Origin: Amphibalanus amphitrite
Taxonomy: Eukaryota; Arthropoda; Thecostraca; Balanomorpha; Balanidae
NCBI RefSeq assembly: GCF_019059575.1
Contig: NW_024882737.1
Span: 62,001-126,000, forward strand
DNA: 64,000 nucleotides
Direction of reading: 5' to 3'
A program made the position numbers and the translations under genes. A model generated the notes under the pieces. That model was given only the letters and a program-made list of their open reading frames with translations. It had not been told where the DNA came from and did no database searches. The stretch's first letter is position 1, and each line of letters opens with the position of its first letter. Shown here one piece after another: positions 10,813 through 23,494 of this stretch.

Positions 10813-13741
10813 AGCCCTCGGCCCAGCGCGGTTGGCGCCGAACACCGGCCCGGCGCGGGGTAACGTGTACAGGTTTAAACATCGATTAGAAGTCTATAGT
10901 GACTCTTTTATCGTGTCACACATCTCAGCGTGACGTAAGACATGCCTTCAGAGTGCAGCAGAGAGAAAGGCTTTTACATAGTGGTTGTTCGTGAAAGGTG
11001 ACACTTTTACTAGAAAATCAACACTTGAAAAATAATTCAGTAGGTATTTTATTAGCGATACAAGTGCCTGCTAAGTGCTGCTAAGTTTTGCAGGAATATT
11101 TATTGGTGATTTTCACGTTATGCATCTGTTGCAATAGAGCCTCATGGTTGAAAACGTGTTTCCGAAGTCAATTACTGGATACTCGTATGGCGGCATCATT
11201 TGGCCCTTATAGTCTCAATAAAACATTATGGCTGACTGACTGAGGTACCCCGATACCCATTGTCACCTCAATCTTAAAAGGCCATCCCGTGCAAGAAGAA
11301 GGTTCAGATGGTTCTTTTGTAGAAATGCCATTGATCATTTTCCGTCGTGCAGTTTCTACGGAGTCATCGAGGTTTGATAAATGACCCAGAACAAACTCAC
11401 TATAAAATCGTTTTCGCTGACTTGAAAACAATCGTCAATTCAGTTCACGTCATGCGAGCTCGTAGCTTAAAATAGGGCTGCAAAAGTTAATGGAGCGGCC
11501 ACTTCGGCAGTGCCTTACAACTCCTATTTTCCAATGAAATAAAGCAATTGTACGCTGCATAGCTATGCGTGAACTCCAGCTATAGACAGTAATGTCATCT
11601 ACGATACCGAGAATGTGTTGATCACTTGACAGTAGCGTAACTAAATTAATTTTTATTGATCATCTCGGCATATAAGTAGGTATATGGTTTCTGATTACAA
11701 TATATGGATTGAGTACGTTCGGGTTTCCAGATTACCTGAGCTTTTCAGTAGCGTACTGCGTAGCTCCTACAATTAGGTAGTGTAAGGATAAATGTTATCT
11801 GTTGATTCACTCCAGTTCCATACTGACAATGAATTTACTATGAATCGTAATGTGCTACACCATAAATACCGGCCAAATAACGATAAATACAGAGTAACGC
11901 TTACTGACGGGTGGGCCAGGGACTCCGTTTCCAGTGCGCAGTTCCAGTGCGCGACTGTTGCCCTCGCCTTTGCCTACATAAATGTGACAAACTGGTGAGG
12001 ATCTTCACAACAGCCTCGCTACCAGCGTTTCAAAAACAGCTGACACACTTAAAACTTTCCACTGTGTTTTGCTTTGATAACTTTTGAGGGAGTCTGGGCG
12101 TCTCTGTTGACAACTCAGTCCAGGATATTCGTTGACTTCGTGTGGCTCCTGTTGTGTAGGAGTGGCATATATGCTGCAGGCTATTTCACCCCGGCCGTTT
12201 GCAAACGATATGAAACCAGCTGGGCCGTTTGCTATAGGATAAGCCGTTTAAAAGTGGAAATAACTAGTCACATAGCTTTTATATTTTGATGCATTTGATA
12301 ACGTACACAAAATGCATATTCCTATTAAATCTTGTCTCTAGTGGTCACATTCATGGATTTTCACAATCAGTCACATTCACATCCACAGTCAGGTCACATT
12401 CACATCCACAGTCAGTGACCGCAATATAGGTCAGCCAACTGGAATAAGAGCGGTTACCGTTTGAGCAGCAGGGTGGGTGTCTTACGAGTTACGGCACGGG
12501 CTATAATCGGCGTTGGGCACTGTGGTCGGCAGTCATATCAGTCCACAGCTAAACTCTCATTGTAGCTGCATGTATACGACCATTAAGTGACATTGTCATG
12601 TTTAAAGATTGTACGTAACCACATTTAAACAGATCCGATAAAATACACGTTACAGAAGTTCTTTGCATATCTTTCGTTCTAACGCATTTCTGTGCTGTAA
12701 CCTTGAGAGACGATTGAGATTGAGAGTGTCATGTACATTGCACACCCTCAGGCCTAATGCATTGTTCGTTTCCCATTAAACGCTCGCTCGAGGTGCGGGT
12801 CAAACTTTACGGCTTACAATGCTGGAATCCTGCGCTCTTCCAGAATTCATTCATATTTCATTCCGCTGCCAATACGAGGCACTCGTATGTGACCTGCGAT
12901 CACACCACACACTCCCATTGGACCGGAAGCGGCGTGCCCCTCTTTGCATTCCGACTACTCAGGTAATTAACTTCTGGTGCCAGGTCTAAGGCGACGAAAG
13001 CCTATAATTTGTCCATGACATATTCTGTTGGCGTGTGAAAGCATATCGTTCCTGACTTCTATGGCACGCGTCATAAAACCTGCCGACAGCTTCATGAATG
13101 CTTTAGGTGGCGACAGAGGTGATTGAGGGCCCATTAAACATTTAGCACCACTAACAGGAATGGCGATCTGAGCCGATTATCTTACACACTGACCTGTCAA
13201 TCTTATTGCAGTGTTGGCTGGACCTTATGCGACATGTTGATGTTTGTATAGGTTGTATAGGCATTAGAGACGAGGCATAAGAAGGCTATTACTAAATTGT
13301 GTACTGTGTAGCCGTTATGGCATTGAACTTACATCGGTAGTTGACCTCTGCATACATATATGTATTTGTTTGGTTCATTATTTTCAAACTTTAAGCAGCC
13401 TATAGTTCAGCATTTAAAAGACTGTGATGATTCAGTAGTTTCTGCGCTTTAAAAGGAGCATATCAGAACGAAAAGTGGCTGGATTAGAGGTGGCTCCTCG
13501 ATAAACGTTACCTGCTGACTCGAGGCGCAAAGGTCAGTTAAATGTTATAAGTCAAGGCATTCAAGTGAGCGGTTTCCATTTTAAACGCATGAGACTGTGA
13601 ACATTTTCCTCTGCGGGTTTCATCGCCCCCTAAAAAAGTTGATAATCCAGTGCGTAGCGAATCATAGTGACACGATCTGGAGGGCTTGGTGAAAATCGAT
13701 CGGATGTTGCGCTTCTTATGGTGCCATACCTGACCTGACCC
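10813..13741. other. No gene recognised
   Basis: The tract is A/T-rich with short open frames only. A 23-24 base direct duplication of TCACATTCACATCCACAGTC lies at 12371-12413. No transposon ends were found. Confidence 0.35.
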
Positions 13742-13856
13742 TTTGTTTTGTTGGGTTAGGCCCTATCGGTCCAATGAGACCATTTCAGAGCCGGGAGGAT
13801 GATAGGATATAGGGAGAGACATTGGTCTGGGCAGGCACCCTAGTGAGTCGCCGGGC
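13742..13856 (-). mobile_element. 5'-truncated retroposon with 11-bp duplication
   Basis: On the minus strand this is the 3' part of the sequence also present at 37234-37551, and it ends in the A-rich tail CCCAACAAAACAAAG. The flanks are TGACCTGACCC at 13731-13741 and 13857-13867, an 11-bp target duplication. Variable 5' truncation plus an A-rich tail indicates LINE-driven retroposition. Whether the parent is a LINE 3' end or a SINE cannot be decided. Confidence 0.7.
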
Positions 13857-13867
13857 TGACCTGACCC

Positions 13868-15150
13868 GATTTGCTTAAGCTGCAGAAGTTGCGGAATTGA
13901 CGCTGCAGAAGGCACTGACGGCATCAGATCGATACGACTTATGTATGTCACATCGTGCACAAAAGAAAACTCTGAGGTTGTATGAGCTCTCCGCCTTGCA
14001 AGGAAAGGGTTAACCTAAACACATTCTTGATACCAACAGGTCACCGTTATACTGGACCACTCATGAAAAATCATCTTACAACTTTCACGCCACAGGTGAA
14101 ATGGATTAGCCCCAATAAAGGCTCTCAACATGGTTGAGTGTAGGCCGATTAACGCACGTCTTCTCTCAGTAGGCATACCACACATGCCGTTCACCGGTGC
14201 TGGGGCCATTGTGGCCGGCGCAGATTTGCCCTCTCTCCATATTGATTGTGCTCGAGTGGCACCTCCAGCAGTCGGCCTGGTTATGAGATTATCTGCAGTG
14301 CCTGAGGCGACCCTCCTTCCACCAGCTGGGCTATGGGAGGACCCAGCGGCCCCTGTACTCGCCAGCACATATTGCTCTCCACCAAGGATCAACATACGAT
14401 CGCTTAGGGAAATCTGGGGTAAACTTTATGAGTCAAATATGCTCAGAAACTGCAACTGGAATACCTATTCACGCGCTGTTTTATTATTGCCTTATTATTC
14501 ATGCTAGAAATTCGACTGAATAACTTGGCTCAATAGGTACAGTTGCATGATTAGCTAACAAAGCACATCAGCAGCAGCTTTTCAACAAAGGACGTGGACT
14601 CAGACTTCAGAGTCGGGTCCTATTCCGAAGTCGACCAGACTCAGTCGCAACAAGCCAGGGTCCTTTTGCAGCTGGAGTCGGTGAAACTTTGCCAGAATTC
14701 GTCTCCGGAGTGTGCTAAGTTAACGGAACTTATGTCCAGGATTATACTGTGTCATATTTGTCGTCGTATTCAAATATTCATTTGTCCGCACAACATTATT
14801 TTCAACATGAATGAAGTGTGGATATTATTAAATAAATACAGCCTATCCTTACAGTTGTCGGTGATATGCAGTAACTAGTTAGTTGGGGTTGTTTGTTCAC
14901 CGTACAGTAAGTTACAGCTTCTCCGAAAAGTATAAAGCAGTCATTGTTCCGGCACGCGCTATTCAACTGCCTATTATGTTTGCGTGTAATTAAACCAACT
15001 CTTTCGCTTCATATATAATGTTTCCCTTCATTAAGTAATAAGTAAGTTCAAAATAAAATGTCATTGAACTTTGTCTTTAAATTTGACTTTGGAAATGACC
15101 AAAAAAGTTTGTTTGGTGCTTAGAGCAGACTCTGTCAACCAGTCCATCGG
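13868..15150. other. No gene recognised
   Basis: 14015-14507 is open on both strands for about 125 codons (GC-rich, proline and alanine-rich products), but no domain is visible. The rest is A/T-rich. The last 14 bases (15137-15150) are the left target duplication of the LINE. Confidence 0.35.
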
Positions 15151-15381
15151 TCAGTCGGCCGGTGACAGCGGGCGGGTCAGGACGCGTGCGCGCGCTGCTC
15201 CGCTGAGCCACGCAGAGTGCGGAGTCCCCGAGCGTGACCACGCACTCCTCGTTTGCTGTGCCGGTGGCTTTTTGTTGGCTCCACAGTGAACACATGAAAG
15301 TGTGAGCCTCAGACTTACGTGGAGCCTGCGACATTAGTGCCTTCGATTTTTGCCAACGCGCTGCAGACACGTGCGTCTGCC

Positions 15382-16536
15382 ATGCCGCGCCGAGCCGCGT
15401 CGCAGTGTACAGGCGAGGACAGTGACAGTGTGACGGGTGGTCACCCGTCCGACACCAGTTGCGATCAGCGATCCGTCAGTGAGTTGGTGCGCAACTACAG
15501 CGACCCCGCCGGTGAAGGACAGAAGCGGGACCGATCAGAGTCTGGAGACGTTGCACCCGCCTGCAAGCGCGGGGCCAGAGAGCGGAACGGCGAGCCGGGC
15601 CGCAGCCCGTCGACACTCGGCGGCAACAGAGGCTTCAGAGAGCAACTGGACGTCGCCATCGACGGGCTGGAGGAACGACTGATGGCCGCATTCTCCAGAG
15701 AACTCCACGAGTTCCGCACGTCGTTATCGGCGGAGATCGAAAAGCTCAACGGTCGCGTGAAAGAGTTGGAGCGGCACGTGGAAGAGAGAGATGGCGTTAT
15801 TGACCAGCTAAGCGAGGAGCTCGGCCGGTCTCGCTCGGTGGTGTCGACGCTGGAGACCCGGGTAGAGGAGGCTGAGATTAATTCAAGACTCCCCTGCATC
15901 ATCCTCTCCGGCGCCGCCATGGCGGCCCGCCGCGCGCCCCGCCTGGAGCCGCCCCTGCCGAACCAGACAGCGCCTGCGGCGGTCGACCCTCGGCCGATCG
16001 CGCTGGCTGACACAGGTCGGGGTTCTCCGACCGTGACGTCAGAGTCAGCTGATCGCCCGAACAGCGGCGGACCGGGTCAGTCGGCGGGCCGCGGTGCCGG
16101 GGGGCGGGCTGCGGGGCGAGCCGGCGAGTGGGAAGAGCGAGAGGACATCAACGGTCTCGTCATCAGCACCCTGAACCAGTGTCTGCCGGGACTGGAGGTC
16201 ACCGCCAGCGATATCGACCGCGCCCACCGCCTGCCTGGCCCGAACAATCGTGTGATTGTGCGCTTCGTGCGTTCGGGCGAGGGGAGCATTCGTGACCGCG
16301 TGATGGGTCGCCGTATGGAGCTACGCGGAAAGGAACTCTATGTAAACGAGTCGCTAACCAAGCTTAGAAGCCGGATCTTCAGGTCACTGCTGGCCGCCAA
16401 GCGGGAGCAGAAGATATACACAGTGTATTCCCGCGGTGGCTACGTGTTCTTCAAGGAACAGAAGCATGGCGTGGGAAAGAGAGTGGACACACTGCAGCGA
16501 GTGCGAGAGCTGGGCTTCGGCGTACTCGAACGCTAG
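15382..16536 (+). CDS. LINE ORF1 protein (coiled coil plus nucleic-acid-binding C-terminal domain)
   Basis: This 384-residue protein is encoded by the LINE. ORF1 proteins of this kind trimerise and coat the element's RNA. Residues 1-85 are low complexity and charged. Residues 87-165 form a clear heptad-rich coiled coil (EIEKLNGRVKELERHV and similar). An Ala/Pro/Gly-rich linker follows. Residues about 252-381 carry the conserved C-terminal block with the motifs DIDRAHRLPG, LYVNESLT and KIYTVYSRGGYVFF, as in ORF1 of L1/Tx1-like elements of invertebrates. ATG 15382 was chosen because upstream in-frame codons lack an ATG after the element's 5' end. The frame is intact, unlike ORF2. GC content is far above that of ORF2. 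Confidence 0.82.
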   Translation: MPRRAASQCTGEDSDSVTGGHPSDTSCDQRSVSELVRNYSDPAGEGQKRDRSESGDVAPACKRGARERNGEPGRSPSTLGGNRGFREQLDVAIDGLEERLMAAFSRELHEFRTSLSAEIEKLNGRVKELERHVEERDGVIDQLSEELGRSRSVVSTLETRVEEAEINSRLPCIILSGAAMAARRAPRLEPPLPNQTAPAAVDPRPIALADTGRGSPTVTSESADRPNSGGPGQSAGRGAGGRAAGRAGEWEEREDINGLVISTLNQCLPGLEVTASDIDRAHRLPGPNNRVIVRFVRSGEGSIRDRVMGRRMELRGKELYVNESLTKLRSRIFRSLLAAKREQKIYTVYSRGGYVFFKEQKHGVGKRVDTLQRVRELGFGVLER

Positions 16537-16713
16537 AGACCGGCAGCTGCCGCGGACGACGGACGGCACGAGCGGTGGCGAGTCGGCGACCCTTGCCGGC
16601 TACCTCGCTACCACACCACACCAGGCAAGGAACTCCGATCCCCAACAGCTGCATGTGTCCACCCTTGAGTTACCTTTAAACGTATAGTTGTAGCTGTTAC
16701 CTGTTTTGTACTG

Positions 16714-17689
16714 TAGGGTAGACCGGGGCAAGTCGCCCCGCCGAGGTAAAACGCCTCACCGATGTTTCTCGGAACTGGCAAGGTTCTGGGGAAACATCCT
16801 GTCTTCTATAAAACGTGCACTATATGATCATTATATGAGCAGAGTGGAAAGAAATTGTGATAACTCTTTGGGGAGATATAGCCAAAAATGTGTTTTTGGT
16901 GTGATTTTTATGTTTTGTTGTCTGATTATGCATCATGGCGTTCTTTTATGGTCCACATCAGGTTAACGACTTTTATGCATTCTGAACAACTATTGTCTAA
17001 CGCTTATAATGCCGGGTTAGTTCGTGTTAAATTATGTCTTACTAGAGCGCAAGGCGTTGTGCTCTGGCCGAATTACGTGATGGGGTAAAACGCCCCGGTA
17101 GGTCGCGGGGCAAAAAGCCCCATGGGGCGTTTTACCTCATGTGTTGTTCGGACTACCCACTTTCTAATGTTCGGTAGCTGGCGAACAGTAAGTTTCTATG
17201 CCTTTATATGTATTTTTCTCAGCAGCTGGAAGACAAATGAGGTATTTTGTTAACATTTGCATTGCAATAATTTATTATTTGGCCTTATGTGGCAGGTGAA
17301 AAACCTGCTCATACAATAGTGTCATAGCTGAACACCTGATAGGATGGAATGTGCTAACTTCAGTGCCGTGCCTCTCGAGGTCTAACGGACCTCTCATAAA
17401 AGATTTAGCCAACTACCATGTGTAATCTTTAATCTAGAGTATGGGGCTACTTGCCCCAGGCCGTGGGGCGTTTTGCCCTGGGGTTGGGGCAAAATGCCCC
17501 ATTTGCAGTTGCTTCACAAATCACTTCCTGGCTTGGAGTCCAATCACAAGTGAATGAATTTGAGGGATGGAATTTAAAGTAAAATGTCCAAAGAACGCAT
17601 TGAGCACAAATTTGGCCTTCCAGGTGATGTGGGACAAAAGTTATGTAGCAAAATAAATTATCTGGGGCGTCTTGCCCCATGCTACCCTA
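16714..17689. mobile_element. TA-flanked MITE inserted in the LINE
   Basis: The left end is TA then GGGTAGACCGGGGCAAGTCG (16714). The right end is the inverted partner GGCGTCTTGCCCCATGCTACCC then TA (17689). The TA duplication suggests a Tc1/mariner-type transposase. Several GGGGCAAAATGCCCC and GGGGCGTTTTGCCCC hairpins sit inside (about 17095-17145 and 17440-17505). No protein is encoded. It separates LINE ORF1 from ORF2 and must be younger than the LINE insertion or have been carried by its parent copy. Confidence 0.75.
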
Positions 17690-18462
17690 CCTGTAAAGTT
17701 TTAGCGTGTTTTCATGATGGGCGTAAGTTTGCATTAATCATTGCTATAACTGTAATGTGTAAGTGTTTAGTTCCCGCTTGGACTGATGTTAACATATTCT
17801 GATTCCGAGTTTGTGTTCAGCCTTGCGAGGAACGAAGAGGAGGTAGTTTGTGGGAATTGTCGCAGGCTCCATGTTTCTTTTTTTTTAACCTTTGTTGATG
17901 GTTAGGTTTTGCTTAGTTTGTTTGGTTTGTCTTTGTTTTTGGTGTCTCATGTCTAATCACGATCCATTTTACATTTGTCATACTTTAACAGTTCTTTCTA
18001 CATTGATGCGCTCATTCTATTGTGTAAAGTATGTTTGGTTCCGCTCTGTCCCTTGCATTTCATTTGTCCTCAGGATAGTTGTGGTGGGCTGCACTTTCGC
18101 CGGGCTGCTGGTAGTGTCGGCGGCGTGGCCGGTGGCGGCATCTGCTTCGGCTTCTGGGCGGTGCGCGGCGGCGGCGGAGAAACACCAGCTAGTAACTCCT
18201 TGTCGAACTGCGCAGTCACCGGTGCTGCCTGCGGCCGGCGAAGCTCGCTGCATTTCGATCCTCCCGCATCCTTTTGAGACTTTGGTAAGCAGTAGAACAG
18301 TTTATAAATTAACCCTAGATGTTACTGAATTTGTCTCTACATGCAGTGGCAGCGCTACTGGTACTCTAGTTAACAAATCCACCGCAAGCGACACGGACAC
18401 AGCAGTTAAAACATCCCCTATTTCTTTCTCTTTCTTTCTTCTCTCTTTCTTTCAGTTAGTAA
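17690..18462 (+). other. LINE inter-ORF region
   Basis: This stretch lies between the MITE and ORF2. It is open in one frame from 17898 to 18476, about 190 codons, with a cysteine/valine-rich product and no known domain; I do not call it a gene. GC-rich text at 18095-18250 resembles the tail region at about 22440-22520. A long pyrimidine tract ends in CTTTCAG at 18455, a few codons before the ORF2 endonuclease reading frame opens, and TTTGGTAAGCAG near 18283 looks like a splice donor. Confidence 0.4.
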
Positions 18463-21400
18463 GTAAAGATAGCTAAAATTAATATAATTTCATGTAATGC
18501 GCGAGGCCTAGGCGCTCAACATAAACGTAGAGATGTGATGCATTACATAAGAAGTAAAAACAGTGACATTGTGTTACTTCAAGATACACACTTAACAACC
18601 GAAAAAGTAAGTGCATTTAACAGTTTATGGAAGGGAAAAGCATATCATTCCTTTTATAAATATAACAGTAGAGGAACTTCAATACTCATCAATAAAAGAA
18701 TTCAACATGATGTAATGAATACATTTACCAACAGTGAAGGAAATTATGTCTTTCTAGAATGTAAAATCGGAACAGAAACATTTCTTATAGGCAGTGTATA
18801 CGGGCCGAATCGCGATAGTCCAAGCTTTTATGAACGTATAGGTGATATCCTAGACAGTGTGGACTGTGACCACACAATCATTGGTGGAGACTTCAATTTC
18901 GTTCTGAATGTTGACATCGATTGCTACGGCTATGTCCAGGAAAATAACGTTAACGCTAGAAGAGAATTCCTCTCAGCTTGTGAGAAACATAATCTTGTTG
19001 ACATTTGGAGAATTCATAACCCCGGAGATAAACAATATACCTGGCACACACCAGCCTACGACAAAGGTGCCAGGCTAGACATGTTCTTTGTTAGTCAACA
19101 TTTAGTTAGTTTATGTCATGACGTGAAAATTTTTCCGGGCTATCGCACAGATCATAGTCAAGTTTCAGTCTGGTTGGTCCTAGGTGAATCACGAGGACCG
19201 GGACTGTGGAAGTTCAACGAGTCCCTACTGGATGATGAAGACTATGTTAAGACGGTAGAAGAATGCATTAAGAATACTATACAGCAATATGCCGTCCCAT
19301 TATACACACAGACATTTATTTCAGATGGGATGAACTATAAGGATATACAGTTCAAGGTCGATGATAATTTATTCTATGAAACCCTACTGTTAATGATCCG
19401 GGGCGAAACCGTCAAATATTCTAAAAGAAAGACGAGACGAATCAGAGAAAAAGAGAAAGAGTTATCTGACAAGATTACAGACGCAGCTGCTAGGTTAACA
19501 ATAGCAAGATCGGAAGAGAATTATATTCGCTTGAAAACACTTAAGGAGGAGCTTGAGGAAATGAGAAAACCCACTATTAATGGCCTGATCGTCCGATCAA
19601 AAACAAAGTGGCACGAAGAGGGCGAAAAATCGACAAAGTATTTTCTTGGACTTGAAAAGAGAAATGCCATGAAAAAAACTGTAACATCTCTTGCAATTCA
19701 GGGCAAAAAAGTATCAAAGACATCCGCAATACTAAACGAATTTACTCGAGACATGTCGAAGAAATATAATAAACCGCACATATTGCTGCCATCAATGACC
19801 AGCTACCTCACAATGACTTCGTCAAATTCACTAAGTGCACATGAAAACGCACTGCTAGATAAACCCATAACGTTTGATGAACTGACAGACGCTTTGCGCA
19901 AAATGAAGAAAGGAAAGTCACCCGGCTCGAACGGATATACAGCGTGTTTCTTCAGAAAATTTTGGGACAAATTGGGACCGTTTTTGTATAGAACTCTAAT
20001 TTTCTCTTACGAGCAAGGTAAGATGCCTTCGACTCATCGAGAGGGTATCATCACTATGATCCCCAAAGCTGGAAAATCGCCCAATAGTTTAAAAGGATGG
20101 CGGCCGATAACATTATTAAATGTAGATTTCAAGATCATATCAACAGCTATTGCAGTCAGATTCCAAAAAGTAATAGATAAATTGATCGATCCCTGCCAGA
20201 CGGCATATATCAGAGGCCGTTTTATTGGAGAAAATACACGTTTAGTATTTGACGTCATTAGTAAGCTGTTGGAAAACGAAAGTCCAGGATTAATTATGTC
20301 TGTCGATTTTGAGGCGGCATTCGATTCTATATCTTGGCAATTCATAGACAGAGTCTTAGAAAAGTATAACTTTGGTCCGGTTTTCAGAGAGACTGTTAAT
20401 CTCTTATATCTCAATAGCGAAAACTTCTCACGAATTTTACTAAACGGCTACTTAGGGGATAAGATAACGCTTAATTCCGGAATTCGACAGGGAGACCCAA
20501 GCTCCGGTTATTTATTTAATTTGGCGGTCAATATATTGGCAATAAAAATTAAGGAATCCAAACAGTTGAGGGGCATCACGCTAACAAATCATGTCGAAAT
20601 ACGAATTTCGCAGTACGCCGACGACACCGTATTATTTCTCGAGGACGCAAGGTGTGTGAAAGAAGCCTTGAATGAATTAAAAATCTTCTCCGAAGCATCT
20701 GGGTTATAGGTACATTAACATAGACAAAACAACGTGTCTCCCAATAGGGCCGTTTCAAGAGAATATGGAAGACATCCATGGTGTTAAATGCGTCAGTGAT
20801 ATGAAAATATTGGGTATTGTTTTTAATAACCAAAGTACCAATATAACTAGTGTCAACTTGGAGCCAAAGCTATTGCAATTGCAAAAAGAAATGGCACAGT
20901 GGCGTAGAAGAAACTTAACTATTCTCGGAAGGATCACGGTAGTGAAGTCTTTATTCATAGCAAAATTTGTGCATTTATTCACAGCCCTGCCTAACCCAAC
21001 ACAGATTAACTTGAAACGTCTCAATAATTTATTGTACTCATTCGTATGGGCAGGTAAGAACGACCGTATCAAGCGTGCCAAATTATCCCAAAGCTATAAA
21101 GACGGAGGTTTAAAGATGGTTGACATCCAAGCGTTCATAATGAGCATGAAACTCACATGGCTCAAAAGATTAGTAAGTAGTCGGGCTCCATGGGTTAACA
21201 TCTTTGCTTTAGAGGTAACAAACATACAAGATATTTTTTTCATATGGAAGTAAATATCTGAACAAAATAAGTAGTAAAGCGAGCAACCCGTTCTGGAGAG
21301 ATGTATTGGGCGCATTTGCATATTTCACTAGCATATACCGACTAGATACGCCAGAAATAATGTCTGAAAACATATGGTTTTCAGACTATACCAAATTTAC

Positions 21401-22271
21401 ATGCTCCATCATAAAAAGTTGGCAAACAAAAGGTTTACGATTTCTGGGCGACTTGATTGACGAAAATACGGGGCGGTTGCACACAAAAGAGAGCTTACAG
21501 AGAGCGTATCACATAAAGATGACCATTCTCTGTTATACCAGCTTGATTCGAAGTTTACCCAGCTCCATGAAGTCAGAAGTAATGGACAAAATATGTCAAC
21601 CGACGATTCCATTCAGAATGAATTTGGTAATGAACGAGGCTAATTTCTCTCGTTTAGCCTACACTAAATTAGTACAACATAGAAAGATAGAGCTAAGAGA
21701 ATCTGACGAAAGACAAAAACAGAAATGGATAAGAGATGTTGGATGCTATGACGAACATAGCTGCCTTGAGGTTAATAACGCCACAAAGTCAACACACATA
21801 AGGATTTTCCATTATAAGCTCGTTAATCGTATCCTCGCTACAAATAAATATTTAAATATAATAAAAATAAAAGCTAGTGAAAGTTGTACTTTTTGTAACA
21901 TGGAGCCGGAAACACTAGCTCATCTGTTCTGGTACTGTCCGATAACAAAGCAGTTTATCAACGCGGTGAAATCGGACATATTGGACAAATACAACATCAA
22001 CTTAAGCTTAGATCCTAAACTGTGGTTTTTTCCCAAAGACATAAGCGCAAGAGAAACATGCATAATAACATTAGCAAAGCTAGTCATTTATTCAGCACGT
22101 ATGAAAGAGATCTCACCAAATATTATTCACTTACACAACAAAATAAAACAAGAACTTGAAGTAGAAAGCAAAGCAGCTGAACATACCGGCAAGCAAGACT
22201 ACTTCAAAAAGAAGTGGGGGTCACTCATAAATATGGGTGACCGACAAAGAAACCAAAACTCAACAAACTAG
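18463..22271 (+). pseudogene. LINE ORF2: AP endonuclease, reverse transcriptase, CCHC motif; two frameshifts
   Basis: ORF2 supplies the endonuclease and reverse transcriptase for target-primed retrotransposition. The endonuclease starts at ISCNARGLG (18487) with LLQDTH, GGDFN, ARLDMF and DHSQV motifs up to about 19170. The linker has the L1/Tx1-type WHEEGEKSTKYFLGLEKRN. The reverse transcriptase (about 19890-20705) shows KSPGSNGY, GWRPITLLN, SVDFEAAFD, GIRQGDPSS and the catalytic QYADDT at 20611-20628. The frame breaks at about 20706 (TAG after SGL; the homologous text resumes one base on) and again in a T7 run at 21234-21240. The remainder ends at 22271 and includes a C-x2-C...H-x4-C motif (CTFCNMEPETLAHLFWYC). 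The first open codon is 18463, but the first ATG is 18538, inside the endonuclease. Both breaks would kill activity unless they are assembly errors. Confidence 0.85.
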
Positions 22272-23494
22272 GAAAATCATCGGTGACTAATAATCAAAAG
22301 TCAGCACACTACACATATCGCAGAAACACAAAATAAAATTGGAATACCTACTACAGCCATGTGCAGCGAGCTTCGTCGGTTTGTTGGGCGGGGCAGGGCA
22401 TGCAGTCCCGATATTTGATTAAACAGGTGACCGCATGAAGGTCCCGTGTACGCTGCCGCCGCCGCGCCCGTCGTCTGGTCGGCCGGGCAGCTGCCGCCGC
22501 CGGCGGCGCCGCCATCGCCGCCACGCACTACGGACGATTGTGTCAGTGTTTCTGCTAACTATGTTGTTTAGATCTTCATCTCTGGGTTTATGATTTGTCA
22601 TATCCATGCTTTTGTCACTGTTTCGTTGTGGTTAAAGAGTATGTGGTCAGTCAGAGAGCGCGTGCGAGAGAGACCGGTGCGTAGAAGGAATCGGTCCGGT
22701 GTCCAGTCCGGTATGGGGCCACATGAGGTCAGCTCGTAGGCAAATGCTATTTTGTTATGGATGTTATATTATGTTGGCTAGTTTGGTGCGGAGTGAGCGG
22801 AAGACAGGGGCCAGGAGCTTTTTGAGGGCGCTGGAACGTCGTGCGTTTGTGACATGAGATCATGTAAAATGTGGTTTGTCGTAATAAATGATGATGTATG
22901 AGAAAAAAAAAACCAGTCCATCGGCATTTGGCGTGCATTTGATAAAAACATATTTCACAAATAGCCCGTTCTGAAAAAGCAGGATTGGGACACTTTTCTT
23001 GCAGATCTGTTGCAGAGTTTGCCAACTATCCAGTCACTGGCGGTCCCAGGGGGGGGGGGGCACGGGGGCCATGGCCCCCGTGCTGAAAGGTGCACCCCTT
23101 TGGTGCTGAAAGGTGGGGCCATACTATCTTTTGGCCCCACCTTTCAGATCGAACAAAAGTCCTAGAAAAGCTTTTCGTATGTTTCATTTTCTTTCTTGCG
23201 CCATCAAAGGACATAAATTTCACTCATGAGTGGGCTCAGTTTCGCATTCTGTCAATTTGGTGGTCAGCGTCGCTGGCACCGGTTGACGAGTATGGCCGGA
23301 TCTTATATGGAATATCAGCGTGGTTTACTTGAGGCTCTCGTAGGCCCAGCAATGGCTGGCATGAGACCCTCTTCGGCAGTGGTGGGTGGGCCCTGCTAAA
23401 GGAGATTGGCTCTAAGACACTAGAGTAAGACCTCATGGGTTGGTGCTGTGCACCTCAGAAGCCCGGTGGTGACGCCGTATGCCGGCTTGGTTTC

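Larger units (their letters stand above)
15151..22912 (+). mobile_element. Full-length L1/Tx1-like LINE, two ORFs, with target duplication
   Basis: The element is framed by AACCAGTCCATCGG at 15137-15150 and again at 22911-22924, directly after an A tract (22902-22912) that follows an AATAAA signal at 22883-22888. These are hallmarks of target-primed reverse transcription. It holds a short GC-rich 5' leader, ORF1 (15382-16536), a long inter-ORF region containing a later TA-flanked MITE (16714-17689), ORF2 (18463-22271, two frameshifts) and a 3' tail of about 640 bases. Without the MITE it is about 6.8 kb. The shared duplication proves that ORF1 and ORF2 belong to one insertion. The first nine or so A residues are ambiguous between tail and duplication. 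Confidence 0.88.

Noticed and set aside
14015..14507. About 125-codon frames on both strands
   Set aside because: GC-rich local composition explains the openness; no motif, start context or splice signal supports a gene.
17898..18476. About 190-codon frame between the LINE ORFs as a third LINE protein
   Set aside because: No domain and ordinary composition for noncoding DNA; it overlaps the pyrimidine tract and splice-like signals. Kept only as a note.
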